A stretch of DNA of 64,000 nt from JABFSS01 sp964497975. GTDB lineage: Bacteria; Patescibacteriota; Gracilibacteria; Peribacterales; Peribacteraceae. Positions 50,001 through 57,778 of the stretch are shown here, piece by piece. The first letter of the stretch is position 1. Every line of letters begins with the position of its first letter. The notes beneath the pieces are model-generated. The model ran no database searches. It was not told the origin of the DNA and worked only from the letters and a program-made list of their open reading frames with translations. The stretch covers positions 372,001 to 436,000 of the forward strand of contig CAZCFO010000001.1 in assembly GCA_964497975.1 (NCBI GenBank), written 5' to 3'. The position numbers and the translations under genes are program-made.

Positions 50001-50605
50001 TGGCTCAGGGCTCAGCCACACGGGGGCACGGCGTTCTGGAAGGCTTCCTCGCCCGCAGGCGCATCGCCAGGGCCAACAAACTCTCCGCGGGCCACCGCGG
50101 CGGGCGGATTCTGGATATCGGATGCGGGTCGTATCCCCTGTTTTTGGAGCAGGCGGCATTCCGGGAAAAAATCGGCATCGACCAGCTGGTGACGCCGGAC
50201 CAGCGCGTGGCATGGGCGTCCCGTGGCGTGACGCTCATCACGAGAGACCTGGATCATGAGCCCACGATCACCATGAATGACGCATCCGTGGACGTGGTGA
50301 CGATGCTCGCCGTGCTCGAGCACATCGAGCCCGGCGCGCTGCCCCTGGTCCTCCGGGAAATCCGCCGCGTATTGAAGCCCGGCGGCATCTTGGTCCTCAC
50401 GACTCCGGCCCGCTGGACGGAACCGATTCTGGCAGCGCTCAGCGCCCTGCGCCTCCTGAGCCATGATGAAATCGACGAGCATGAGGAGACGCACACGCGG
50501 CAAAGCATCGCGAGGATCCTCGCTACGGCGGGGTTCGACGAAGGGAGAATCGAATGCGGATCCTTTGAACTGGGGATGAACCTGTGGGCAAGGGCGATGA
50601 AGTGA
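50001..50605 (+). CDS. Class I SAM-dependent methyltransferase
   Basis: 201 residues from ATG 50001. ILDIGCGSYPLFLEQA (motif I, residues ~33-48), IGIDQLV, VVTMLAVLEHIEPGALPLVL, KPGGILVLTTPARWTEP define the fold. DEHEETHTRQSIARIL follows as in other Methyltransf_11 glycan enzymes. It converges on the GT4 gene at 50607 with a one-base gap. Confidence 0.85.
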
Positions 50606-50606
50606 A

Positions 50607-51692
50607 TCAGAGACGCGCGACAAGCCACTGCGCCAGCCCCCCGGTGATTTGCTGGGGCATGAATCGGCGCCGGGAGAGCGCCAGTCCCCCCTCCGCAATG
50701 CGCTGGCGCAGATCGCGATCGCTTTTGAGCTGCAGGATGGCGTCGGCCAGCGCCGCGGGATCCCCGGCGGGGATGAGGAAAGCATCCTCGCGGTCGCGGA
50801 AGACGCGTTCCGCGGCCGCTGTGCGCGCCGTGATGAGAGGCTTGCCGCACGAAATCACCTCATAGGCCTTGTTGGGAATCACCCGCCCCGCCTTTGGCGT
50901 CGTGCCGAAGATGCCCAGGCAGATATCCGCGGCCTGAATGAATGGAGGAAGCTGCTGGATGGGGACGGAAGGAGAGAACGAGACGTTCTGCAGATTCCAT
51001 TTCGCCGCATATGCAATCATTTTGCCATACAACTGTCCCCGCCCGACGAGAGTGAAGCTGACATTCTCCTTCTGCTCCTGCAATCTGCGGGCCGCCGCGA
51101 GAATGACGTCGATGCCCTGCAGAGGGATGTACGTGCCGTGGAATTCGACGCAGAACGGCCCCCGCGGTCCGGCCGATGGCGACGCCGGAGCCGGAAGAAA
51201 GAGGTCCGAGCGGCACCCCACCGGAAGAACGAGGATTTTTTCGGGCCGGACGCCGTACCGGACGGTGAAATACCGCTTGTGCTCCTCGGTATCGAGAAGG
51301 ATGACGTCCGCGAGCGCGCACGAGATCCAGTCGGCCATCCAGAGAATCCATGCGCGGGGCGACCAGCGGGAAACGCGCGCGCGGTCCGAGACCTCCGTGT
51401 CGTGGAGCGAAATGAACGCATCGAACACCACCGGGATTCCGGCGCGCTTGCCCAGCCACCAGGCCAGCGGCATCAGGTAGTGCCCCAGGAAGACGACGTA
51501 GATCGCCGCCGCATTCTGGGAAGCGTCCTTCCAGCGGCGCAGGAGATCACGATACTTTCCCAGCAACCCCGGCGCTTCCGTCCGGCAGAGCCGGATGTGG
51601 TAACCGGCCTCCGCAAGGCCCGTGCGGATCACCCACGAGCGGGCGCCGTCGAGATCGAAATGGCCGAAGGCGATGATGGTCCTCGGGGGCAT
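50607..51692 (-). CDS. GT4 family glycosyltransferase
   Basis: 361 residues. GT-B fold with a long N-terminal domain (IIAFGHFDLDGARSWVIRTGL), PFCVEFHGTYIPLQGIDVIL, and the donor loop GRVIPNKAYEVISCGKPLITA in which the first Glu of the E-x7-E motif is replaced (N-K-A-Y-E). Substrate unknown. Divergent from the GT8 gene across an 8-bp repeat palindrome. No clean -10 at 6 bases; TATTAT lies 12 bases upstream within the repeat. Confidence 0.83.
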   Translation of the reverse strand: MPPRTIIAFGHFDLDGARSWVIRTGLAEAGYHIRLCRTEAPGLLGKYRDLLRRWKDASQNAAAIYVVFLGHYLMPLAWWLGKRAGIPVVFDAFISLHDTEVSDRARVSRWSPRAWILWMADWISCALADVILLDTEEHKRYFTVRYGVRPEKILVLPVGCRSDLFLPAPASPSAGPRGPFCVEFHGTYIPLQGIDVILAAARRLQEQKENVSFTLVGRGQLYGKMIAYAAKWNLQNVSFSPSVPIQQLPPFIQAADICLGIFGTTPKAGRVIPNKAYEVISCGKPLITARTAAAERVFRDREDAFLIPAGDPAALADAILQLKSDRDLRQRIAEGGLALSRRRFMPQQITGGLAQWLVARL

Positions 51693-51699
51693 GGGATTG

Positions 51700-51769
51700 A
51701 TGGAATAATAGAGTATTAGAGTAATAGGGTCCTGTTATTCCGTTACTCTGGTATTCCGATACTCTATCC
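51700..51769. repeat. Inverted 8-bp arrays between divergent genes
   Basis: Left arm: ATGGAATA, ATAGAGTA, TTAGAGTA, ATAGGGTC; right arm: TTATTCCG, TTACTCTG, GTATTCCG, ATACTCTA. The right arm supplies the TACTCT -10 box of the GT8 gene. Related 8-bp unit at 56941-56995. Confidence 0.85.
51760..51765 (+). promoter_or_regulatory. Leaderless-type -10 TACTCT within the 8-bp repeat
   Basis: TACTCT, 6 bases, GTG (51772). Confidence 0.5.
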
Positions 51770-51771
51770 GT

Positions 51772-52554
51772 GTGAGTTTCCTCAACTTCCGCATTCGCAC
51801 GCCGAATTCCTCCGCCCGCCGCCTGTGCGCGGTGACGGTCCTCAGCGACGCCTTCGTGGAGTACTTCCTGGTGTTCCTGTTTTCGATCCGGAAGCACAAT
51901 CCGTGGTTCGATCACGACTTTTTGATCATCCACAGCAAGACATCGTCGCCGCTGTCGGAGGAGAACCGCCGGCGCATCTCGGAATTTTACCCCAAGGCAC
52001 GGTTTCTGTTCGTGGACGAGGCAGGATACGCGCGATTCACACCCGATCCCCGTTTTTTCGCGGCGCTCCTGAAAATCGAGGCGTTCCGGATTCCGGGCTA
52101 CGACACCGTGATCTTCCTGGACAGCGACATGCTCTGCCTCGGCGACATCTCGCATCTCTTTTCGCTCGACGTTCCCTTCGCGGCCTGTCCGCCGGGGAAA
52201 GACGCCGCCAAGAAGGAGCGCGTCGCCAACACGTACCGGCTGGGCCAGAACTTCAACAGCGGCGTGATGGTGATCGGGAAGAAGTATCTCAGCAAACGCG
52301 TGCACGACAAAATCCTCCGCGCGCGCGGCGGCCCCCACGCGGACCAGGAAATTTTGAATCCCTTCTTCCGCTTCCGGCGGATCTACTGCCTGGACCACCA
52401 TTACAATTACAACGCTGCCTTTTTTTGGAACGGCGACGGGAAGGATGATCCGGACGTGCGGATTTTACACTTTGCGGGAGAGAAGCCGCTGGAGAGGCCC
52501 GGCATGCCCCGGATGAAAATCTGGTTTGAGTACAAGCGGGAATCGGGATTTTGA
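51772..52554 (+). CDS. GT8 family glycosyltransferase
   Basis: 260 residues. Glycogenin/LgtC-like GT-A fold: CAVTVLSDAFVEYFLVFLFS, DTVIFLDSDMLCLGDISHLF (DxD metal site), NFNSGVMVIGKKYL, HADQEILNPFF, HHYNYNAAFFW and VRILHFAGEKP, the full set of GT8 blocks. A retaining galactosyl- or glucosyltransferase is likely. Start GTG 51772 is set by TACTCT 6 bases upstream. Its TGA overlaps the -35 of the next gene. Confidence 0.88.
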   Translation: MSFLNFRIRTPNSSARRLCAVTVLSDAFVEYFLVFLFSIRKHNPWFDHDFLIIHSKTSSPLSEENRRRISEFYPKARFLFVDEAGYARFTPDPRFFAALLKIEAFRIPGYDTVIFLDSDMLCLGDISHLFSLDVPFAACPPGKDAAKKERVANTYRLGQNFNSGVMVIGKKYLSKRVHDKILRARGGPHADQEILNPFFRFRRIYCLDHHYNYNAAFFWNGDGKDDPDVRILHFAGEKPLERPGMPRMKIWFEYKRESGF

Positions 52555-52578
52555 CAAATATCAAAAATTACGTAGTGT
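52551..52578 (+). promoter_or_regulatory. Promoter TTGACA-16-TAGTGT, leaderless
   Basis: TTGACA (52551-52556; its TGA is the GT8 stop), 16-base AT-rich spacer, TAGTGT (52573-52578), 6 bases, ATG (52585). Confidence 0.75.
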
Positions 52579-52584
52579 ATCTAT

Positions 52585-53271
52585 ATGAACGACTTTGAGG
52601 TGCGCGGCCGCGTGGTCGCTCTCAATGACGACACCGGCGATGCTGACCGTGCGGCAGAGGCACCGACTTCCCTGCGAGTGACCTTCGACGGCATCGGCAC
52701 GGGACGACATACGCATCCGACGCGCGCCGCGGATGCCGATGATCGTCGCGCTCTTCAGCTGAAGCCGGGAACGATCATTCGGAACCAACGACGGGTGTCC
52801 GTCATCACGTCCGATTCGCGCAGGGCAATCGGAAAAGAGCTGGCCATCCCTCTCACTGCTGCAGATCTGCGCATCAATATCGAGATTGAATTGGATGAAT
52901 TTATCGAGGCACTTCCCGATGTGCCGGGTATTTCCCACATTCCGCCCGGGAGCCTTCTTCGATTCCTGAAGAGCGGCGTCATTCTGCAATCCCAGGTGCC
53001 GATGTATCCGTGCGGTGATACCGGTGGCAGGATCGCAGAAAAATACGCGGATATACAAAAATTGAAGCCTGCAGACTTCAACAATGCCTCTTACCTGCAG
53101 CTGCCGGAGGCCGGCGCCTGCGTCCTTTACTCGCAACGTGGCCTTGCCTTTGACGTGCTGTCCCTCGGAGGCGATGAAACGGTGAGTGAGCGCATTATTT
53201 CTCTTGGAGAGGAAATCTCCTTGCAGCCTCCTCCGGATTACCGGATTCACACAAAAAAGAAGGTCAAGTGA
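52585..53271 (+). CDS. Uncharacterised protein, possibly MOSC-like
   Basis: 228 residues, soluble. I am not sure of the family. The middle region (LAIPLTAADLRINIEIELDE, then IPPGSLLRFLKSGVILQSQ, followed by PMYPCGDTGGRIAEKY) resembles the RNI...PG..L..G..L....PC pattern of MOSC beta-barrels, in which the Cys binds molybdenum cofactor or sulfur; here it would be Cys144 or so. The N-terminal ~50 residues and the C-terminal tail are unassigned. It has a consensus promoter of its own and looks unrelated to the glycan genes. Confidence 0.75.
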   Translation: MNDFEVRGRVVALNDDTGDADRAAEAPTSLRVTFDGIGTGRHTHPTRAADADDRRALQLKPGTIIRNQRRVSVITSDSRRAIGKELAIPLTAADLRINIEIELDEFIEALPDVPGISHIPPGSLLRFLKSGVILQSQVPMYPCGDTGGRIAEKYADIQKLKPADFNNASYLQLPEAGACVLYSQRGLAFDVLSLGGDETVSERIISLGEEISLQPPPDYRIHTKKKVK

Positions 53272-53274
53272 TGC

Positions 53275-53280
53275 TAGTAT
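53275..53280 (+). promoter_or_regulatory. Extended -10 TGC-TAGTAT
   Basis: TGC then TAGTAT, 7 bases, ATG (53288). It excludes the 34-residue upstream extension of the next gene. Confidence 0.55.
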
Positions 53281-53287
53281 TGCCCCC

Positions 53288-54490
53288 ATGCAATCGAAGC
53301 AGCGCGCACTGTGGATCGCCTGGTCGTACATCGGATTATTGATGATCCTCTCGGGCGCGACGTTCGCCATGGCGACGCCCGGCCCGAATGACGATCACTA
53401 CCTGTATCAGAAGTTCATCGAATCCCTCGCCGCAGGCCGCTTTGACCTGACGATTGCCGGCTTTCACGGCACCGACATGTTCGGGCTGCTCGTCTTCGTG
53501 ATGACCCGCTCCCCGCTTTCGCAGATCTACGGCCTGATGCTGCCGGCCATCGCTCTCCCCGCCCTGGGGTTCCTGACGGGACGACGGCTGTTCCGCGATC
53601 TGTGGTCCGGAATCGTGCTTGCGACGATTCTCGCGATGATGCCCTTCATCTCGTTCGTGAGCCTGCGCGGGTGGACGGGGCCCGGCTACTGGTTCTGGAT
53701 GCTCCTGACGATCCTCCTGGCCGCGCGGCGGTCGCCGTGGGCGGGTCTGCCGTGGGCGTTTGCCATGCTGACCAAACCGTTTGCCGCCATTCTCTTCCCG
53801 GTGCTTCTCGTGCTCTACGGACTGACGGGGAAGAAGAACCTGAGGAGTACGCAGGCGTCGGTCCGGAACCTGGTGCTGACGCTGGTGTCGGCGGGAGCAC
53901 TCGTCATCGCCTACTTCGCGGTCGAATACCTCCAGATGGGGCGCATCGTCATCGGCGCGCACGAGGATCTCTCGCCCGGCGGCGCGATCCAGGGCCCGGT
54001 GAAGATCGCGATGAACCTCGCGCATTCGCTTCAGATTCTTTTCTCGGTCCATAACTATTACTTCCCCACGCCGGCGCTGACGGGGCCTGGAAATCTCATG
54101 CACACCTCGCCCGTGCTTGTCTTCCTGGGACTCTTCGGCATCTTCGCCTGGAAGCAGTACTGGCCCAGCGGCTGGATGCCGACGGCGCTCTTCGCGGGCG
54201 CGGCCGCCGGCATCGCGATGAACGCGCTGCTCGATCATATGGATCACTTCTACATGGAAGCCAGCGTCCTTCTGCTGCTGCTCGCGGCGCTGCCGGTGCT
54301 CAAAAAACACCAGCTCTGGATTCCCATCGCTCTCGCCACGCTCCACTTCCAGTGGCTCTATTTCTACCTGCAATTCAGGACGGGCTTCGGGCTGGGACGC
54401 GAATTCTTCCTGATCCCCCTGGCTATCGATCTCTGTTTTGCGCTGTGGCTCCTGGCACGCATCCATATACAAAAACGGCAAAGGATGTGA
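53288..54490 (+). CDS. GT-C-like polytopic membrane glycosyltransferase
   Basis: 400 residues from ATG 53288, about ten membrane spans. First loop PGPNDDHYLYQKFIESLAAG has the Asp-Asp pair expected in GT-C catalysis. LWSGIVLATILAMMPFIS and GLPWAFAMLTKPFAAILFPV follow; the 'MLTKP' block recurs in mannosyltransferase-like GT-C proteins. Extracellular reaction with a lipid-linked donor is inferred. Confidence 0.8.
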   Translation: MQSKQRALWIAWSYIGLLMILSGATFAMATPGPNDDHYLYQKFIESLAAGRFDLTIAGFHGTDMFGLLVFVMTRSPLSQIYGLMLPAIALPALGFLTGRRLFRDLWSGIVLATILAMMPFISFVSLRGWTGPGYWFWMLLTILLAARRSPWAGLPWAFAMLTKPFAAILFPVLLVLYGLTGKKNLRSTQASVRNLVLTLVSAGALVIAYFAVEYLQMGRIVIGAHEDLSPGGAIQGPVKIAMNLAHSLQILFSVHNYYFPTPALTGPGNLMHTSPVLVFLGLFGIFAWKQYWPSGWMPTALFAGAAAGIAMNALLDHMDHFYMEASVLLLLLAALPVLKKHQLWIPIALATLHFQWLYFYLQFRTGFGLGREFFLIPLAIDLCFALWLLARIHIQKRQRM

Positions 54491-54541
54491 ATTTTGGCTT
54501 CCATTCCCATTATTCCGAGATTGCAGTATTCTGCTTTCCCC

Positions 54542-55567
54542 GTGCCCGCCCCACATGAACTCCTCCCCCGGCTCTTCCGCACATTCAGCCTGAAGGCGGC
54601 GCGCCGCACGCTGCTGCCGACCATCGGGTACTACCTGAAGCGCGATCACCTGCCCGCGGGCGACAAGCCGGCGCTCTTCACGATGAACATCCTGCCGCCG
54701 ATGATGACCGTCTGGTACCACTGCATGCGGAAGCACCTGGGCGACCGCGTGGACACGGTGATTTTCGACTGCTCGGGCGAGCTCGATCCGAAGGAATTCC
54801 CCGGGGCGCGCGTCCAGAAGTTCCTGAATTTCTACGCCGCCACCAAGAGCGACGAATTCCTGCGCAGCATCGCCCGGCACCGGCGCATCGGCTGGCTCTG
54901 CGACGACGATATTTTCTTCATCAACGGCGGCGCCGTGGATCTGGTCGAGCGCGAGCTCGCCGTTCCCGATACCGCGAGCGTGAGCTTCCGCCCGCGCACG
55001 TGGTGGCACATGGACATCGGCGGAAAGCACCACTGGCCGAGCGCCAGCTACTGCATCGCGTACAACCGGGACATTCTCATCGGCAAGGAGCGTCTTTCGA
55101 TGGCCGTGGCGCCGGGCAATCCGCATCCGTCGGACATCGGCAAGCCTCCGCGGCGCTACGATACCGCCGACAAGGCCAATGAGATCCTGCTCCAGAAAGG
55201 CTACCGCTGCATGATCGTGCCCAAGGAGGAGGAAACGAAATACATCACCGGCTGGGGCGGCATGAGCGGCGCGGTGATGCTGCTGCGGCACTTCCGGCGC
55301 GTGGAGGAGACGGTGAAGTTCTTCATGGATCCGACGCCCGAGCAGTGGAAGGGCAACGTCCTGTACGGGACGTTCTCCGCGATGCTCGCGATCTCCACGA
55401 TCCAGGACTGTTACCGGAAGCTGAAGGGGAAACCGTATCCGATGCCTTCGCTCCCCGCTCCGGAGGAGCTGGAAGTCATCCGCCGCGCGCGCGAACCGCA
55501 CCTCCGCGAGGGGCTGTCATTCGCGTGGATCGACGAGGCGAGCGAGCGGCTGAAGAAGGCGCTGTGA
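54542..55567 (+). CDS. Putative GT-A-like glycosyltransferase
   Basis: 341 residues if started at GTG 54542 (TATTCT lies 9 bases upstream); a TTG at 54494 would add 16 residues. RIGWLCDDDIFFINGGAVDL contains an acidic DDD cluster that could be the metal site of a GT-A fold; GGKHHWPSASYCIAYNRDIL and GYRCMIVPKEEETKYITGWGG follow. I cannot assign a family. It converges on the membrane GT at 55568 with no gap. Confidence 0.75.
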   Translation: MPAPHELLPRLFRTFSLKAARRTLLPTIGYYLKRDHLPAGDKPALFTMNILPPMMTVWYHCMRKHLGDRVDTVIFDCSGELDPKEFPGARVQKFLNFYAATKSDEFLRSIARHRRIGWLCDDDIFFINGGAVDLVERELAVPDTASVSFRPRTWWHMDIGGKHHWPSASYCIAYNRDILIGKERLSMAVAPGNPHPSDIGKPPRRYDTADKANEILLQKGYRCMIVPKEEETKYITGWGGMSGAVMLLRHFRRVEETVKFFMDPTPEQWKGNVLYGTFSAMLAISTIQDCYRKLKGKPYPMPSLPAPEELEVIRRAREPHLREGLSFAWIDEASERLKKAL

Positions 55568-56929
55568 TCACTGCGCGCACTCTTCCCTGATCACGGATGT
55601 GACGGGCTCTTCCACCGTTCGGAAAAGCGGCATGATGCCGGGCGCGGGCATCTGCGTGATCCTGTAGGCCGGGCAGGCCGCGGGATCGTTGGTCGGGCGC
55701 AGATCGGCGCGGAAGAGCCCTTCGGCTTCCGACGTTTCGTACCGGACGACGGCGCCGGATTCGGCGGTCTGGTTGAGATACCGGCGAGCGAGATCCCATG
55801 CATAGAGCCCTTCGGAGCTCAGGTGCATATTTGCCGGCACGAGGCCGATCGTGCGGTCAAACCACGCATTGCAGGCGCCGTAGGAATAGAGACAGAGCGA
55901 GACGGACTGCACCGCGACCCCCGCGAGAAGAATGACCGGCAACGCGCCCCGGAACCTGCGGAGTGCATCGAGAATGCCGAGCGCCGAGAAGTACAGGAGG
56001 ATGACGAATCCCGGGAAGAAAAACCGGATCCCCTGCACGTGCCACACGGACGAGACCAGCCAGGCGGCGAGCATCGCGAGCAGCAGGAATTTTTCGCGCC
56101 GGGCATGGACCCACAGTCCGGGGAGCGCGAACACGAAGAAGAACGGGAAGAGATTATGGACGGGGTTGAGGTAATACCGGAGGTTGGAGAGAAGCGTGAG
56201 CACGGGGTGGGGCGCCTCCCGCTGCAACTCGGTTCCGTAATCGGTGTAGAGCGGGCTCCCGAAGGCGACCCAGTTCCGCACCAGCCAGATGCCGAAAATC
56301 GCGATGCCCAGGCCCATGCCTCCCCAGAACCTCCCGTCGCGCAGATGAGCGCGTCGCCACAGGAGCGCGTGCGCGCCGAAGAGCGGGAAGAGCGGCAGGC
56401 CGTTGTAGCGCGTGAGGCATGCGAGACCCGCAACGGCACCGGCGGCCAGATACCATCGCCCGTCGTGTTCGGCGCGCAGATATGCGTACAGAGACAGGAG
56501 GAACAGCGCGGCGAAGAGCAGATCGGCGGAACCGAGCATCGACATCAGAACGAAGCCTGGATGGACGAGGACGGCGACTGTCACGAGGGCAGGGATCCGC
56601 CCCGCAGCATGCTTGGGCGCCACCTGCCGGGCGAGAGCGTACGCCGCGATGAGAACCGCAAAGCCCGAGAGCAGGCTGGCGACGTGCATCCCCAGGTGCA
56701 ATCCCAGCGGCACCGTGAGGGGAAAGGCGAGTATGGGATAGAGCGGCAGGTGTTTCGCGTACGGCGCGCCGCCGATCATGTACGTCCCGTCCTGCCAGAA
56801 GCTCCGGCCGAGTTCGATGTAGGTGAACGTATCGCTGATGACCGGAAAACGGACTCCCGGAAGCCACAGGAGCGTCAGAACTACGCAGCACAATCCGAGA
56901 AAGAGAGATGTACACCACTGATTCCGCAT
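55568..56929 (-). CDS. GT-C-like polytopic membrane glycosyltransferase
   Basis: 453 residues, about ten membrane spans. First loop: FPVISDTFTYIELGRSFWQDG, with the single Asp in the GT-C position, then PYAKHLPLYPILAFPLTV. YNGLPLFPLFGAHALL and a soluble tail (WFDRTIGLVPANMHLSSEG onward) follow. Start ATG 56929 lies 6 bases after TAATCT. Outer-face sugar transfer is inferred. Confidence 0.82.
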   Translation of the reverse strand: MRNQWCTSLFLGLCCVVLTLLWLPGVRFPVISDTFTYIELGRSFWQDGTYMIGGAPYAKHLPLYPILAFPLTVPLGLHLGMHVASLLSGFAVLIAAYALARQVAPKHAAGRIPALVTVAVLVHPGFVLMSMLGSADLLFAALFLLSLYAYLRAEHDGRWYLAAGAVAGLACLTRYNGLPLFPLFGAHALLWRRAHLRDGRFWGGMGLGIAIFGIWLVRNWVAFGSPLYTDYGTELQREAPHPVLTLLSNLRYYLNPVHNLFPFFFVFALPGLWVHARREKFLLLAMLAAWLVSSVWHVQGIRFFFPGFVILLYFSALGILDALRRFRGALPVILLAGVAVQSVSLCLYSYGACNAWFDRTIGLVPANMHLSSEGLYAWDLARRYLNQTAESGAVVRYETSEAEGLFRADLRPTNDPAACPAYRITQMPAPGIMPLFRTVEEPVTSVIREECAQ

Positions 56930-56935
56930 ACGATT

Positions 56936-56941
56936 AGATTA
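56936..56941 (-). promoter_or_regulatory. Leaderless-type -10 TAATCT at the edge of an 8-bp repeat
   Basis: TAATCT, 6 bases, ATG (56929). Confidence 0.5.
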
Positions 56942-56995
56942 TTGGAATATTGGAGTATTGGAATATGCGAAACCTTGTACTCCATTATTCCAATA
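56941..56995. repeat. Inverted 8-bp arrays (ATTGGAAT units)
   Basis: Left arm ATTGGAAT, ATTGGAGT, ATTGGAAT; right arm TACTCCAT, TATTCCAA. They form a hairpin directly downstream of the GT2 stop (57008, minus strand) and upstream of the membrane GT. Confidence 0.85.
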
Positions 56996-57007
56996 GTCCT
57001 TGACGGA

Positions 57008-57706
57008 TTACCGTGAATCCCCGGAAACCCGGAGTCTCATGAAGACCCACATCCACTTGAACCAGTCTCTCCAGTTGATTTTCTTTCCCTCGCTCTTCGA
57101 GCGCGGATGGTACGAGATGGGATATTCCGCGATACGGACGCCCTTCTTGGCGAGCAGGACCGTGAGTTCGGGATCGAAGCGGAAGTCGTTTTCGCGCAGG
57201 GAAAGCGTCCGGAGCACGTCGGTGCGGACCATCTTGTAACACGTCGGCTGATCGGTGAGGCGGGTGCCGTAGAGCAGGTTGCAGGTCCACGTGAGCATCG
57301 TGCCGCCGATGAACATCAGGACGTGCGCGTACTGTTTTTGCCTCTTGAGCCGCCGTGACCCGAACAGCGCCTGCAGGCCGCCTTCTTCCGCGAAGCGCAG
57401 GAGCAGGGGGATTTCCTCCGGGTCGTATTCCAGATCGGCGTCCTGGACAATCGTGTAGACGCCGCCCGCCTTCGCGTAGCCCATGCGCACGGCCGAGCCC
57501 TTGCCGCCGTTCGGCTTGGTGAGCACGACATCATTGGGACGCGCTTTTGCGCGCAGAATCCCCAGCGTCCCGTCCTTGGATCCGTCATCGACGAAAATCA
57601 TCTCCGCGAGATCGCCGCAGGACGCATGCAGCCGGTCGATGATCTGCCCGATCGTGCGCTCCTCGTTGTACGCGGGCACGACGATAGACAGGCGGGGCTG
57701 GGACAT
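57008..57706 (-). CDS. GT2 polyprenyl-phosphate glycosyltransferase (DPM1-like)
   Basis: 232 residues from ATG 57706; the 30-residue upstream reading is excluded by TACTCT 6 bases before this ATG. LSIVVPAYNEERTIGQIID, EMIFVDDGSKDGTLGIL, GKGSAVRMGYAKAGG, YTIVQDADLEYDPEEI (DxD) and FRFDPELTVLLAKKGVRIAEYPISY are the DPM1/GtrB-type blocks. It should load a sugar on undecaprenyl phosphate for the GT-C enzymes. Confidence 0.9.
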   Translation of the reverse strand: MSQPRLSIVVPAYNEERTIGQIIDRLHASCGDLAEMIFVDDGSKDGTLGILRAKARPNDVVLTKPNGGKGSAVRMGYAKAGGVYTIVQDADLEYDPEEIPLLLRFAEEGGLQALFGSRRLKRQKQYAHVLMFIGGTMLTWTCNLLYGTRLTDQPTCYKMVRTDVLRTLSLRENDFRFDPELTVLLAKKGVRIAEYPISYHPRSKSEGKKINWRDWFKWMWVFMRLRVSGDSR

Positions 57707-57712
57707 GGAAGA

Positions 57713-57718
57713 AGAGTA
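57713..57718 (-). promoter_or_regulatory. Leaderless-type -10 TACTCT
   Basis: TACTCT, 6 bases, ATG (57706). Confidence 0.5.
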
Positions 57719-57736
57719 CAGGCGAACGGAACCGGC

Positions 57737-57778
57737 TGTCATGCTGAGCTGTTTGCCCTGAGCTTGCTCAGGGTGACA
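57737..57778. repeat. Hairpin repeat (CCCTGAGC-TT-GCTCAGGG) at gene 3' end
   Basis: Perfect 8-bp stem with 2-base loop (57756-57773), framed by TGTCA and TGACA. It contains the stop codon and last codons (RVSP-stop) of the GT4 gene on the minus strand. Related to 37932-37981 and the 19.5-20.4 kb hairpins. Confidence 0.75.

Noticed and set aside
53336..55501. 721-residue minus-strand frame
   Set aside because: Antisense to the GT-C gene and the GT-A-like gene; composition (His, Arg, Glu rich) typical of shadows.
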